NCBI RefSeq assembly: GCF_014652575.1
Contig: NZ_BMZB01000001.1
Span: 1,045,722-1,109,721 of the forward strand
Length of the DNA stretch: 64,000 nucleotides
Reading direction: 5' to 3'
Source: Asticcacaulis endophyticus
Lineage (GTDB): Bacteria; Pseudomonadota; Alphaproteobacteria; Caulobacterales; Caulobacteraceae
Shown: positions 51,321-59,965 of the stretch, one piece after another
How positions within the stretch are numbered: the stretch's first letter is position 1
How the letters are laid out: the number at the start of each line of letters is the position of its first letter
Position numbers and translations under genes: made by a program
The notes under the pieces: generated by a model
What the model saw: the letters and a program-made list of their open reading frames with translations, nothing else
Told to the model about the DNA's origin: nothing
Database searches by the model: none

Positions 51321-53970
51321 GAACCGGCTCCTTTGTGATTACCCGTTTCAGCAGGCACTGTTTCAGTTCACCCTTGCACGACCCGCATGACGTGCCGGCA
51401 GTGGTGATGTCACCGATGTCTTCGACAGTTTTGGCTCCGTCATCTATGGCGGCATTAATGGCGATTTCGCCCACCGACCGGCAGGCGCAGATGATCCGGC
51501 CCTTGTCCTGCATCCCCGGCAGCCGCCCGATCAGCAGGGCCGCCCGGTGCGCGGCCTCAAGCTCGGCATCGCCAAAGCGCTCCAGAAGCCAGTCACGCGG
51601 TGGCAATTTCTTATGGATCGGGGCGACGAAAACCACCCGCGTCAGACGCCCGTCCTCAACCCGCACCCGCCGCGTCAGGCCGGTGGTGACGTCATCCAGA
51701 GTTTGACACGCCTCAATCCCCGACATATCGACCGGCGCAATTCCGGCGAACTCGAAACAGTCGGCATGGGCGTGGGTGGCGCGCCGCCAGATGGTGTCGT
51801 CACTCCAAGTCGGCAATTCCCCATCAAAGTCGCGCGGAGTCATGACAAAGCCGTGCCAGGCTTCGTTATAGGCGCGGACATTGGCGGGCGTGTGCTTGAA
51901 TTCCGGCTGGCCCGATATCGGGTCAACGGCGGGGTTGATGAGTTGGTTTGAGCGGCCAAAGGGTGCGAACTGCTTGGTCCAGTGCATCGGAATATGAAGG
52001 CTGCCCTCACGCACATCATCGGTCACGCGGGCCTTGAGGATGGCTTCCCCATAGGCCGTGGTCACGACCGCCAGCCGTCCGTCCTTGATATGCAGACGAC
52101 GGGCATCCTCGGGGTGGATATCCAGCAAAGGCTCGGTCAGATGGCGGTTCAGTTCCGGTGCCAGGGCCGTGCGCGTCAGGGTATGCCAATGGTCGCGCAC
52201 GCGGGCTGAATTGAGGTGAAACGGAAAATCATCCGTGGTCTGATTGGCGGGGCTGCGCACAATCGGCGGCACCAATCGCGCGCGACCATTTGGGGTGTTG
52301 AACTGACCATCTGCGAACAGACGATCCCCCGGCAGGCCACCCTTTTTAAACGGCCAGCGCACCGGCTGAAGGGCGTCATATTCAGCCTTCGACATGCCGG
52401 TGAGGCCGCCCAGATCAAGGAAGCGTTTGCCATCATTTTCAAACGCTGTCAGGCCCGCGTGTTCGGCAAAAACCTCATCCGGCCCTGCCCAATTGAACGC
52501 CGATACCCAGTCAGGATTCATGCGGCGGGCGACCTCAGACACAATCGCCCAGTCAGGTCGCACAGAACCCGGCAGGGGCACCAGATTGCGTTGACGCGAA
52601 ATGACGCGCTCTGAATTAGTGACCGTGCCATCTTTTTCGCCCCAGGCCGCGGCAGGTAACTGGATATGGGCCATGTTCATGGTGTCGGTACGCGCGAAGA
52701 CGTCCGACACGACCACCAGTTCGCAGTTGGTTAGGGCCTCATGAATCTTATTAGTGTCGGGCATCGACACCATCGGGTTGGTGGCCATGATCCAGATGGC
52801 CTTGATCTTACCTAAGCGCACGGCCTCAAACATATCGACGGCCTTGAGGCCGGCCTTGGGCGCGATGGTGGGCGATCCCCAATAACGCTGGACGAGGGAT
52901 TTCGACGCCTCATCAAAATCCATATGCGCCGCCAGCATATTGGCCAGCCCCCCGACCTCGCGCCCGCCCATGGCGTTGGGCTGGCCGGTAATCGAAAACG
53001 GTGCGGCCCCCGGCTTGCCGATCTTGCCCGACAACAGGTGGGCATTGATCAGCGCCAGCCCCTTATGTACGCCCTGCGACGACTGGTTTGAGCCCATCGA
53101 AAACAGACTGACGACCTTGGGCGTGTGCAGGAAAGCGTCGTAAAATGTTTTGAGATCAGTCACCGAAATTCCGCAGTCTTCGGCGATAGCATCAAGGCTC
53201 TGGTCGTCGGCGCTTAAGGCCGCCATCAGGCGTGAATAGCCCTCAGTATGCTGATCAATAAAATCATGATCGAGCGCGTCGCGGGCGATCAGATGCGCAC
53301 ACAATCCGTTCCACAGCCGCACATCGGTTTGCGGCTTGATCATCAGATGCAGATCGGCGGCCTTAGCGGTATCGGTGCGCTTGGGGTCGATGCAGACGCG
53401 AAACTGGTTGTCTCTGGTTTCAATCCGGCGGTACAGTACCGGATGGGTCCAGGCGGCGTTGTGACCTGAGAACACCAGCATGTCGGCTTCCGTCAGGTCG
53501 TCATAGGTACCGGGCACAAGATCGGCCCCGAACGCCTGCTTGTGGGCCGCGACGGCGGACGACATGCACAGGCGTGAATTGGTGTCGACATTGGCCGTGC
53601 CGATATAGCCCTTGGCCAGTTTGTTGACGGCGTAATAGTCCTCCGTTAGCAACTGTCCCGACACATAAAACGCCACCGCATCAGGGCCGTGATCTGCGAT
53701 GACTTGCGCAAATTTTGCGGCGGCGGTCTCCAGCGTCTCATCCCATGTCGCCGTTTCAAACTGGCCGTTGCGGCGGATTCGCGGCTCCAGCAACCGTCCT
53801 TCGAGGCTAAACGTATTGCCAAGGGCCGTGCCTTTGGAGCACAGCCGACCCTGATTGGCGGGATGGGTCTCATCGCCGGTCACAGTCATCTGACGGTTAT
53901 TGACGACAGCCTTAACCCCGCAGCCAACGCCGCAGTAGGGGCAGGTTGTCGATTGGGGGGAAGGGGGCAC
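51313..53970 (-). CDS. nasA: Assimilatory nitrate reductase catalytic subunit
   Basis: 885 aa. N-terminal [4Fe-4S] site CPYCGVGCGV with a fourth Cys in GRLCSKG, the large Mo-bis-MGD domain (DTNSRLCMSSAVAAHK; GSNQSSQGVHKGLALINAHLLSG; TNPMVSMPD), a molydopterin-binding C-terminal part (MHWTKQFAPFGRSNQLINPAVDPISGQPE) and a BFD-like [2Fe-2S] domain (ICACRSVGE; TSCGSCKGEL). Reduces nitrate to nitrite in the cytoplasm. Third gene of the nirB operon, behind an ANTAR-type leader. Confidence 0.97.
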   Translation of the reverse strand: MPPSPQSTTCPYCGVGCGVKAVVNNRQMTVTGDETHPANQGRLCSKGTALGNTFSLEGRLLEPRIRRNGQFETATWDETLETAAAKFAQVIADHGPDAVAFYVSGQLLTEDYYAVNKLAKGYIGTANVDTNSRLCMSSAVAAHKQAFGADLVPGTYDDLTEADMLVFSGHNAAWTHPVLYRRIETRDNQFRVCIDPKRTDTAKAADLHLMIKPQTDVRLWNGLCAHLIARDALDHDFIDQHTEGYSRLMAALSADDQSLDAIAEDCGISVTDLKTFYDAFLHTPKVVSLFSMGSNQSSQGVHKGLALINAHLLSGKIGKPGAAPFSITGQPNAMGGREVGGLANMLAAHMDFDEASKSLVQRYWGSPTIAPKAGLKAVDMFEAVRLGKIKAIWIMATNPMVSMPDTNKIHEALTNCELVVVSDVFARTDTMNMAHIQLPAAAWGEKDGTVTNSERVISRQRNLVPLPGSVRPDWAIVSEVARRMNPDWVSAFNWAGPDEVFAEHAGLTAFENDGKRFLDLGGLTGMSKAEYDALQPVRWPFKKGGLPGDRLFADGQFNTPNGRARLVPPIVRSPANQTTDDFPFHLNSARVRDHWHTLTRTALAPELNRHLTEPLLDIHPEDARRLHIKDGRLAVVTTAYGEAILKARVTDDVREGSLHIPMHWTKQFAPFGRSNQLINPAVDPISGQPEFKHTPANVRAYNEAWHGFVMTPRDFDGELPTWSDDTIWRRATHAHADCFEFAGIAPVDMSGIEACQTLDDVTTGLTRRVRVEDGRLTRVVFVAPIHKKLPPRDWLLERFGDAELEAAHRAALLIGRLPGMQDKGRIICACRSVGEIAINAAIDDGAKTVEDIGDITTAGTSCGSCKGELKQCLLKRVITKEPVHA

Positions 53971-53976
53971 GATAAC

Positions 53977-54309
53977 CTATCTCATCCCTAAAAAGATGCG
54001 CTCATTCTCGATTTTAAGCGGCACGGTAGGGGTGCAGCCCTTGCCCGCATCGGCCCCCACCGCTTCGCCGGTTTGCAGGCTGAACGACCAGTTATGCAGC
54101 GGGCAGGCGATGTGGCGACCGTGGACAATGCCTTCGGACAAAGGCCCACCCTTATGCGGGCATTTGTCCATCACGGCGTAGTATTCGTTATCGACCGTGC
54201 GAAAGACGGCGATGGCCCCAAGGTCAGTATCAACGCGGCGGGCTCCCTGATAGGGGATATCAATCGCCGCGCCGACATCTATCCAGTTCAAAGTGACATT
54301 GGCGTTCAT
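53977..54309 (-). CDS. nirD: Nitrite reductase small subunit (Rieske type)
   Basis: 110 aa from ATG 54309, sharing one base with the nirB stop (TGATG); a longer frame would start inside nirB. Rieske ligands CPH and CPLH are intact (DKCPHKGGPLSEG; IACPLHNWSF). It partners NirB in the assimilatory NAD(P)H nitrite reductase. Confidence 0.95.
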   Translation of the reverse strand: MNANVTLNWIDVGAAIDIPYQGARRVDTDLGAIAVFRTVDNEYYAVMDKCPHKGGPLSEGIVHGRHIACPLHNWSFSLQTGEAVGADAGKGCTPTVPLKIENERIFLGMR

Positions 54310-56789
54310 CACGCTTGCTCCTTGAGAGTTTCCTGAGACACACCGTCGCGCAGATCGGCCAGTGGTGAAAAGACCTTGGCGGGTTCCGATTTCGGCGCAT
54401 GTTCCGCCCACGGATCAACCTGAAATACGGCCTGCGATTCCAGGAACCGCGCCTTGAGGTCAGCCTGCGTTTCTTCGTCGAACAGTTGGGTCTTAACGAA
54501 CTCCAACCCGACGCGCTCGATCCACGGGGCGGTGCGTTCCAGATACCAGGCGTCTTCGCGGTAAAGCTGAACAAAGGCCATGGAATAGTCACGCGCTTCC
54601 TGTTCGGTTGCGACCTTGCACAGCAGATCTGTGCCGCGCAGATGGATGCCAGCATTGCCGCCGACATGCAGCTCGTAACCTGAATCTACGCAGATAATAC
54701 CAAAGTCCTTGATGGTGGCTTCGGCGCAGTTGCGCGGACAACCTGACACCGCCATCTTGAACTTATGCGGCATCCATGAGCCCCAGGTGTCCTGCTCCAG
54801 CTTGATGCCCAGCCCGGTCGAATCCTGTGTCCCGAACCGGCACCATTCGGAGCCAACGCAGGTCTTAACCGTGCGCAGGGCCTTGGCATAGGCGTGGCCG
54901 GAGACCATGCCTGCGGCATTCAAATCTGCCCAGACGGCGGGCAGATCGGCTTTTTTGATGCCGAACAGATCCAGCCGCTGACCGCCGGTGACCTTGACCA
55001 TCGGCACATCGAACTTGTCGCAGACATCAGCAATGGCGCGTAGTTCCTTGGCCGAAGTCACCCCGCCCCACATGCGCGGCACGACTGAATAGGTGCCGTC
55101 TTTCTGGATATTGGCGTGGTTGCGTTCATTGACAAACCGTGAGCGTGGATCGTCCTGATATTCGCGCGGCCAGGCGCACAGCAGGTAATAGTTCAGCGCC
55201 GGACGACAGGAGGAACAGCCATCAGGTGTCGTCCACTTCATCGCCTGCATAACGTCAGGGATGGTCTTAATCTGCTGCTCAACAATGGCTTTTCGCACGA
55301 CCGCGTGGCCGTGATCGGTGCATTTGCACATCGGCTTGGGGCCGGTCTGGGCCTTGAACGCATCGCCCAAAGTGACCTTTAGCAGTTGCTCGACAATGCC
55401 GGTACACGACCCACACGACGCCGAAGCCTTGGTGCAGCCGCGCACCTTATCGAGATTGTCCGCGCCACCGCAGATCGCCTCAACCACAGCCCCCTTGGTA
55501 ACGCCGTTACAGCCGCACACTTCCGTGTCGTCGGGCCATGCTGCAACGGCGGCATTAGGGTCCATGCCGGCCAGGGCCTCCGTCACCGCCTGCCCAAAGA
55601 TCAGGGTGTCGCGGATATCGGCAATGGATTCGCCCTTTTTGATCAGGTCGAAATACCAGGCCCCGTCAGCGGCTTCGCCGAACAAAACCGTACCGACCAG
55701 CTTGTTGTCCTTGACCACCACGCGCTTATAGACACCGCGACCGGGATCGCGGAAAACGATGTCTTCGCAGCCTTCGCCGCCACCAAACTGACCGGCGGAA
55801 TAAAGATCAACGCCGGAGACTTTCAGACGGGTCGCCAGTTCTGAGCCGTAATAGGCGGCGTCCGGGTTTTTACCCGTCAGCACATCGGCCAAAGTACGGC
55901 ACATATCCCAGATGGGGGCAACAAGGCCGTAACAGGCCCCGCGATGCTGCACGCACTCACCGACCGCGAAGATGCTGGGGTCTGAGGTGCGCATCTGGTC
56001 ATCGACCACAATACCGCGCTCGACCGTAAGGCCCGCCGATTTGGCCGGTTCCACATGGGGACGGATGCCGACGGCCATGACCAGCAATGACGCCGGAATG
56101 ACGCGACCGTCTTTGAGTTTCAGCCCCTCGACATGGGTTTCTCCGACAATGGCTTCGGACTGGGCGCTGAGAACCGAGATCACACCGCGCTCCAGCAGCG
56201 CTTTTTCCAGCAAACGCCCGGCGGCCTCATCAAGCTGCCGCTCCATCAGCACATCGACTAGGTGGATGACAGTCGATTTCATACCGCGCTTGGCCAACCC
56301 GTAAGCGGCCTCCAGACCCAGCAGGCCGCCGCCGATCACGACCGCTTCGCCACCGGCATTGGCGGCCTTAGTCATCAGGTCGACATCGTGCAGATCGCGG
56401 AAGGCGACCACCCCCTGAAGGTCTGACCCCGGCAGGGGCAGGCGGATCGGATCAGAGCCTGTCGCCAAAATCAGATGATCATAGCCGATGGCCTGACCGT
56501 CATGGAGGACGACCTGCTTGGCCACGCGATCAATGGACTGCACCCAGTAGCCGAAATGGGTTTTGACGCCATTGGCATCGTACCAGGCGTCAGAGTGGGT
56601 GACGATATCGTCAAAGCTTTTCTCACCGGCCAGAACCGGCGACAACTGGATGCGGTCATAGGTGGCGCAGGCTTCGGCGCCAATGATCGAAATGTCAAAG
56701 CTGGACGAATCTCGCTTTAAGATTTCCTCGACGATGCGGCCACCGGCCATGCCGGCCCCGATCACCACAATGCGTTGTTTATTGTCCAT
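54309..56789 (-). CDS. nirB: NAD(P)H nitrite reductase large subunit
   Basis: 826 aa from ATG 56789 with GAGGG upstream (ATG 56804 would add 5 aa). Order: FAD/NAD domain (VVIGAGMAGGRIVEEI; GGGLLGLEAAYGLAKRG), two BFD-like iron-sulfur regions (VCGCNGVTKG..SCGSCTG; MCKCTDHGH..CSSCRPALNYY), and the siroheme/[4Fe-4S] reductase (CVGSEWCRFGTQDS; SGCPRNCAEATIKDFG). Six-electron reduction of nitrite to ammonium. First gene of nirB-nirD-nasA-cobA-mobA. Confidence 0.97.
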   Translation of the reverse strand: MDNKQRIVVIGAGMAGGRIVEEILKRDSSSFDISIIGAEACATYDRIQLSPVLAGEKSFDDIVTHSDAWYDANGVKTHFGYWVQSIDRVAKQVVLHDGQAIGYDHLILATGSDPIRLPLPGSDLQGVVAFRDLHDVDLMTKAANAGGEAVVIGGGLLGLEAAYGLAKRGMKSTVIHLVDVLMERQLDEAAGRLLEKALLERGVISVLSAQSEAIVGETHVEGLKLKDGRVIPASLLVMAVGIRPHVEPAKSAGLTVERGIVVDDQMRTSDPSIFAVGECVQHRGACYGLVAPIWDMCRTLADVLTGKNPDAAYYGSELATRLKVSGVDLYSAGQFGGGEGCEDIVFRDPGRGVYKRVVVKDNKLVGTVLFGEAADGAWYFDLIKKGESIADIRDTLIFGQAVTEALAGMDPNAAVAAWPDDTEVCGCNGVTKGAVVEAICGGADNLDKVRGCTKASASCGSCTGIVEQLLKVTLGDAFKAQTGPKPMCKCTDHGHAVVRKAIVEQQIKTIPDVMQAMKWTTPDGCSSCRPALNYYLLCAWPREYQDDPRSRFVNERNHANIQKDGTYSVVPRMWGGVTSAKELRAIADVCDKFDVPMVKVTGGQRLDLFGIKKADLPAVWADLNAAGMVSGHAYAKALRTVKTCVGSEWCRFGTQDSTGLGIKLEQDTWGSWMPHKFKMAVSGCPRNCAEATIKDFGIICVDSGYELHVGGNAGIHLRGTDLLCKVATEQEARDYSMAFVQLYREDAWYLERTAPWIERVGLEFVKTQLFDEETQADLKARFLESQAVFQVDPWAEHAPKSEPAKVFSPLADLRDGVSQETLKEQA

Positions 56790-56828
56790 AACGGCGGCCC
56801 TCAAGGGGTGAAAGGTTGCGTTTTGGCC

Positions 56829-56877
56829 AAAAAAAATCCCGCAACCCTTGGGGCGCGGAGCCTTTACGGGTTGCGGG
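56829..56877 (-). terminator. Leader terminator before nirB
   Basis: 10-bp perfect GC-rich stem CCCGCAACCC / GGGTTGCGGG with a 20-base loop, followed on the minus strand by A and a run of T. Regulated element, part of the ANTAR leader. Confidence 0.9.
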
Positions 56878-56953
56878 ACATCTTTGTCCTATGGAGCCAT
56901 CACCTGTCATCATTGACCGGAAACGGCGAATTTCGTTAGACCCTCATTGGTCT
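56829..56953 (-). promoter_or_regulatory. ANTAR (NasT/NasR) antitermination leader of the nirB operon
   Basis: Read on the minus strand: hairpin 1 AGACC-AATGAG-GGTCT (56938-56953), hairpin 2 GTC-AATGAT-GAC with flanking CC/GG pairs (56903-56920), then a terminator stem CCCGCAACCC / GGGTTGCGGG (56838-56877) followed by eight T. Both hairpin loops are hexamers with A at 1 and G at 4, the ANTAR recognition rule. Nitrate-released NasT would prevent termination. The start codon lies 40 bases beyond. Confidence 0.88.
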
Positions 56954-56961
56954 GTGGTTTT

Positions 56962-56990
56962 ATTACGCCTGTCTTTTGCAAAAATGTCAA
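56962..56990 (-). promoter_or_regulatory. Possible sigma-70 promoter of the nirB operon
   Basis: Minus-strand TTGACA at 56990-56985 and, 17 bases on, CGTAAT (56967-56962), with TAATAA overlapping it. RNA would begin near 56955, immediately before leader hairpin 1. The -10 match is weak. Confidence 0.4.
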
Positions 56991-57055
56991 ACTGAAATTG
57001 TGCGGCGCGTTGTTTTCAGTTTAGATAGCCAAAACAGAGCGGGGGATATGTCGCT

Positions 57056-58804
57056 ATGGCCGTTGCCACCACACGTCTTAAGGCCGCCATAGGCTATAGC
57101 AGCCATATCGGCCGACGTAACGATAATCAGGATTTCGCCGCCGCGTGCCTGGCCGATGCGCGCTCGCACCACGGGCTGGTGGCGGCGGTGGCGGACGGGG
57201 TCGGCTCACGCAAGGGCGGGCGTGTGGCCGCCGAACTGGCTGTACGCTCGTTCATCGATGATTACTTAAGCCAGTCCGAAGCCCTGTCACCGCAAAAGAC
57301 CGCCGGACGCGCGTTGGAAAGCATCAACCACTGGATTCACCTGCAAGGGATCAAGGACGAAAACCTCAAGGGCATGGCCTGTGTGTTTACCGGCATAGTC
57401 ATCAAGGGGCGCAGGCTGCACAGCTTTCACATTGGTGACACCCGCCTTTACCGCCTGCGCGAAGGGGCGATAGGGCTGCTGACGCGCGACCACAAGCCGG
57501 ACGGAGCCGAGGCCTCGAACTTTATCACCCGCGCTATCGGGTTTGATGAGGCGGTGCGCATTGATTATCGCGTTCACGATGTCATGCCCCATGATCGGCT
57601 GCTGCTCTGTTCCGACGGGGTGCATGGTAAGCTCAACGACACCCAGATCGGCAATATTCTGGCGCAGCGCCTGTCCCCTGATGAGACGGCCAAAAAGCTG
57701 ATTGATCTGGCGATGGAACTAGGCGGGGATGACAATACGACCGCGCTGATTATCGATATTTTCGAACTGCCGCCCGCCACCGTCAAGGATCTGGATGCCT
57801 TCATATCGCGCCTGCCCATGCGCGATCCGCCGGAGGTGGGCGAAGAAATTGACGGCTTTAAGCTGGAGGCCATGCTGTCGGACGGCATCTATAGCCGCGT
57901 CTTCCGCGCCCGTGACCTGAATGAGCCGCGCACGGTCATCCTTAAGTTCCCTAAACCTCATAATCTTCAGGCCGATACCTCGGCGCGTCAGGCCTTTGTG
58001 CGTGAGACCTGGGTGGCCAGTCGCGTGCAGCATATCTGGATCGGTTCGGTATTGTTGTTGCCGCCCAAGCGTCAGACCTGCCTCTATGTGGCCCAGCCCT
58101 ATTATGAGGGCGAGACCTTGGAAAAACGTCTGTCGCGTAAGCCGGTGGTATCGCTGACCGAGGGGCTCGATATCGCCATCAAGCTGGCCAAGGCGCTGGG
58201 GTCGCTGCACCGCGCGGGCGTCATCCATCGTGATGTCAAACCGGATAATATCATTTTGCTGCGCGATGGCGGGCTGAAACTGCTTGATCTCGGTTTTGCG
58301 CGTCTGCCGCTGCTGGATCAGCCGATAGGCATTATTCCGCCGGGGACGGCCAACTATATGTCGCCGGAAATGTTCGACGGCGAATGGGGCAATGAGCAAT
58401 CCGATATTTTTGCGCTCGGCGTGACCATCTACCGCATGTTCTCCGGCGGGGCGTTTCCGTATGGCGAATCGGAGCCGTTCACCAAGCCGAATCTGACCCG
58501 GCCGGATTCGCTGCTGAAAAAGCGTAAAGACCTGCCGGCGTGGCTGGAAAGCCTGATTGTGCAGGCCTTAGCCCCCGATGCCACTGAGCGTTTTCAGGAT
58601 GGGTTCGAGATGGCGTTCAAGCTGGAAAGTGGGGCCTATGCGGCGGCCCCGACCTCGATCAAAAAGCGCTATTTCGAGCGTTTCCCACAGCGCTTCTGGC
58701 AGTTGACGACGCTGATCCTGTTTATCGTTCTGTTGCTGGTGCTGGGTAGCGGACTGCAAATCACGCCGGAACTGATGCGGGGTTTGCTGGATCGGTTGGG
58801 GTAA
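57056..58804 (+). CDS. PP2C phosphatase / Ser-Thr kinase fusion with C-terminal membrane anchor
   Basis: 582 aa. Residues 1-240: PP2C phosphatase (GRRNDNQDF, VADGVGSRKGG, HIGDTRLYRLR, LCSDGVHGKL, GGDDNTTALI). Residues 265-540: protein kinase with VIHRDVKPDNIILL, LDLGFARL (DFG is DLG) and GTANYMSPEMF. One transmembrane helix at the end (TTLILFIVLLLVLGSGLQI). Opposing activities in one chain suggest a self-reset switch. It is divergent from nirB and such fusions recur in nitrate assimilation loci, so its target may be a nitrate transport or reductase protein; this is inference. Confidence 0.94.
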   Translation: MAVATTRLKAAIGYSSHIGRRNDNQDFAAACLADARSHHGLVAAVADGVGSRKGGRVAAELAVRSFIDDYLSQSEALSPQKTAGRALESINHWIHLQGIKDENLKGMACVFTGIVIKGRRLHSFHIGDTRLYRLREGAIGLLTRDHKPDGAEASNFITRAIGFDEAVRIDYRVHDVMPHDRLLLCSDGVHGKLNDTQIGNILAQRLSPDETAKKLIDLAMELGGDDNTTALIIDIFELPPATVKDLDAFISRLPMRDPPEVGEEIDGFKLEAMLSDGIYSRVFRARDLNEPRTVILKFPKPHNLQADTSARQAFVRETWVASRVQHIWIGSVLLLPPKRQTCLYVAQPYYEGETLEKRLSRKPVVSLTEGLDIAIKLAKALGSLHRAGVIHRDVKPDNIILLRDGGLKLLDLGFARLPLLDQPIGIIPPGTANYMSPEMFDGEWGNEQSDIFALGVTIYRMFSGGAFPYGESEPFTKPNLTRPDSLLKKRKDLPAWLESLIVQALAPDATERFQDGFEMAFKLESGAYAAAPTSIKKRYFERFPQRFWQLTTLILFIVLLLVLGSGLQITPELMRGLLDRLG

Positions 58805-58817
58805 TTACAAAAACATA

Positions 58818-59026
58818 CTCCCCCAACTTGTTGGGGGAGGTGGCATTGAGCGTAGCGAAATGACGGAGGGGGGCAACGTAAGAAGATTTTCACTCAGATC
58901 TGTCAGGTTGACAACAGCAAAGAGCCCCCACCACCACATCTCATCGCTTCGCGATTTCGTGCGGTCCCCCTCCCCGGCGCATTTTAGTGCGCTACCGCTA
59001 CGCTGCTTGAGCGCATTGGGGAGGTA
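58818..59026. repeat. Intergenic palindromic repeat cluster
   Basis: Starts with a perfect hairpin CTCCCCCAAC-TT-GTTGGGGGAG (58818-58839), then GAGCGTAGCGAAATGACGGAGGGGG. An inverted version with CCCCCTCCCC and CTACGCTGCTTGAGCGCATTGGGGAGG ends near 59026. Similar modules occur widely between genes in alphaproteobacteria. It separates the convergent kinase and nrtC genes and may act as a transcription stop, but no T-run follows. Confidence 0.7.
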
Positions 59027-59032
59027 TAAATA

Positions 59033-59842
59033 TTATACCGGAACCGGCTCGAACTTGACCACGCGGTCGTGTTCCTCAAGGAAGCTGACGATCTCCTGAC
59101 GGCAACCCATGAAGCTACGATCATTGTAAAGCTCGCGGCGAACGCGCGGACGCGGTGAAGTCACATCAACAATCTTACCAATGGTCGCCTTGGGGCCGTT
59201 CGACATCATCACCACCCGATCCGCCAGCAGCACGGCTTCATCAACATCGTGGGTAATCATCAAAACCGTCGCCTTGATACGGTCGTGCAGTTCCATGACC
59301 GTGTCCTGAAGATGGCCGCGGGTCAGGGCATCAAGTGCGCCGAACGGCTCATCCAGCAGCAGCACCTTGGGCTCCATGCTGAGCGCGCGGGCAATGCCGA
59401 CGCGCTGTTTCATGCCGCCGGAAATCTCGCCAGGGCGCTTATCCCTGGCGTGGGTCATCTTGACCAGATCGAGATTGTTCATGACGCGCTCATGAACCTT
59501 TTTCATGCTCTCAGAGTGGCCATAAAGTTTGTTGACCGCCAGCTTGACGTTCTCATAGACCGTCATCCACGGCAGCAGGGAGTGGTTCTGAAATACCACA
59601 GCCCGCTCCGGGCCGGGGCCGTTGATCTCCTTGTTTTCCAGCAGGGCGGCACCCATAGTGACAGGCACCAGCCCCGCCACCACGTTCAAAAGCGTCGATT
59701 TCCCGCAGCCGGAGTGGCCGATGATCGAGATAAACTCGCCCGTGTGAACGCTTAAGGACACATTGTCGAGCACATGGGAAATCACCCCGTCGCGCTCAAA
59801 ATCGACATAGATGTTTTCAAGGGAAAGAATGGGTTTTTGCAT
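59033..59842 (-). CDS. nrtC: Nitrate ABC transporter ATPase
   Basis: 269 aa from ATG 59842 with GAGG upstream. Walker [15 protein letters not shown]-loop [10 protein letters not shown], signature region [17 protein letters not shown], Walker [12 protein letters not shown], switch His in ITHDVDEAV. NrtD/SsuB-type ATPase without the extra NrtC sensor domain of cyanobacteria. Last gene of porin-nrtA-nrtB-nrtC. Confidence 0.93.
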   Translation of the reverse strand: MQKPILSLENIYVDFERDGVISHVLDNVSLSVHTGEFISIIGHSGCGKSTLLNVVAGLVPVTMGAALLENKEINGPGPERAVVFQNHSLLPWMTVYENVKLAVNKLYGHSESMKKVHERVMNNLDLVKMTHARDKRPGEISGGMKQRVGIARALSMEPKVLLLDEPFGALDALTRGHLQDTVMELHDRIKATVLMITHDVDEAVLLADRVVMMSNGPKATIGKIVDVTSPRPRVRRELYNDRSFMGCRQEIVSFLEEHDRVVKFEPVPV

Positions 59843-59865
59843 GACTTGCCTCAAATATGAAAGAT

Positions 59866-59957
59866 GCCGAAGTCAGGCGTAGAGCCGCCTCAAGCCTGAC
59901 TTCGGCCGTATGGGCCACGGAAAAGTACACTGAGCGTCAGCGAGGGACTTTTCCGTG
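59866..59957. repeat. Two perfect inverted repeats between nrtB and nrtC
   Basis: First: GCCGAAGTCAGGC / GCCTGACTTCGGC (59866-59906), 13-bp arms. Second: CACGGAAAAGT / ACTTTTCCGTG (59916-59957), 11-bp arms. They fill the 123-base gap between two genes of one transport operon, where they could tune mRNA stability or relative amounts. Confidence 0.75.
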
Positions 59958-59965
59958 AGTTTAGA

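Noticed and set aside
56954-57055. Sigma-54 promoter for nirB
   Set aside because: A TTGCA occurs but no GG doublet lies at the required distance upstream.
58818-58839. Rho-independent terminator after the kinase gene
   Set aside because: Strong hairpin but no T-run, and its sequence belongs to the larger repeat module.
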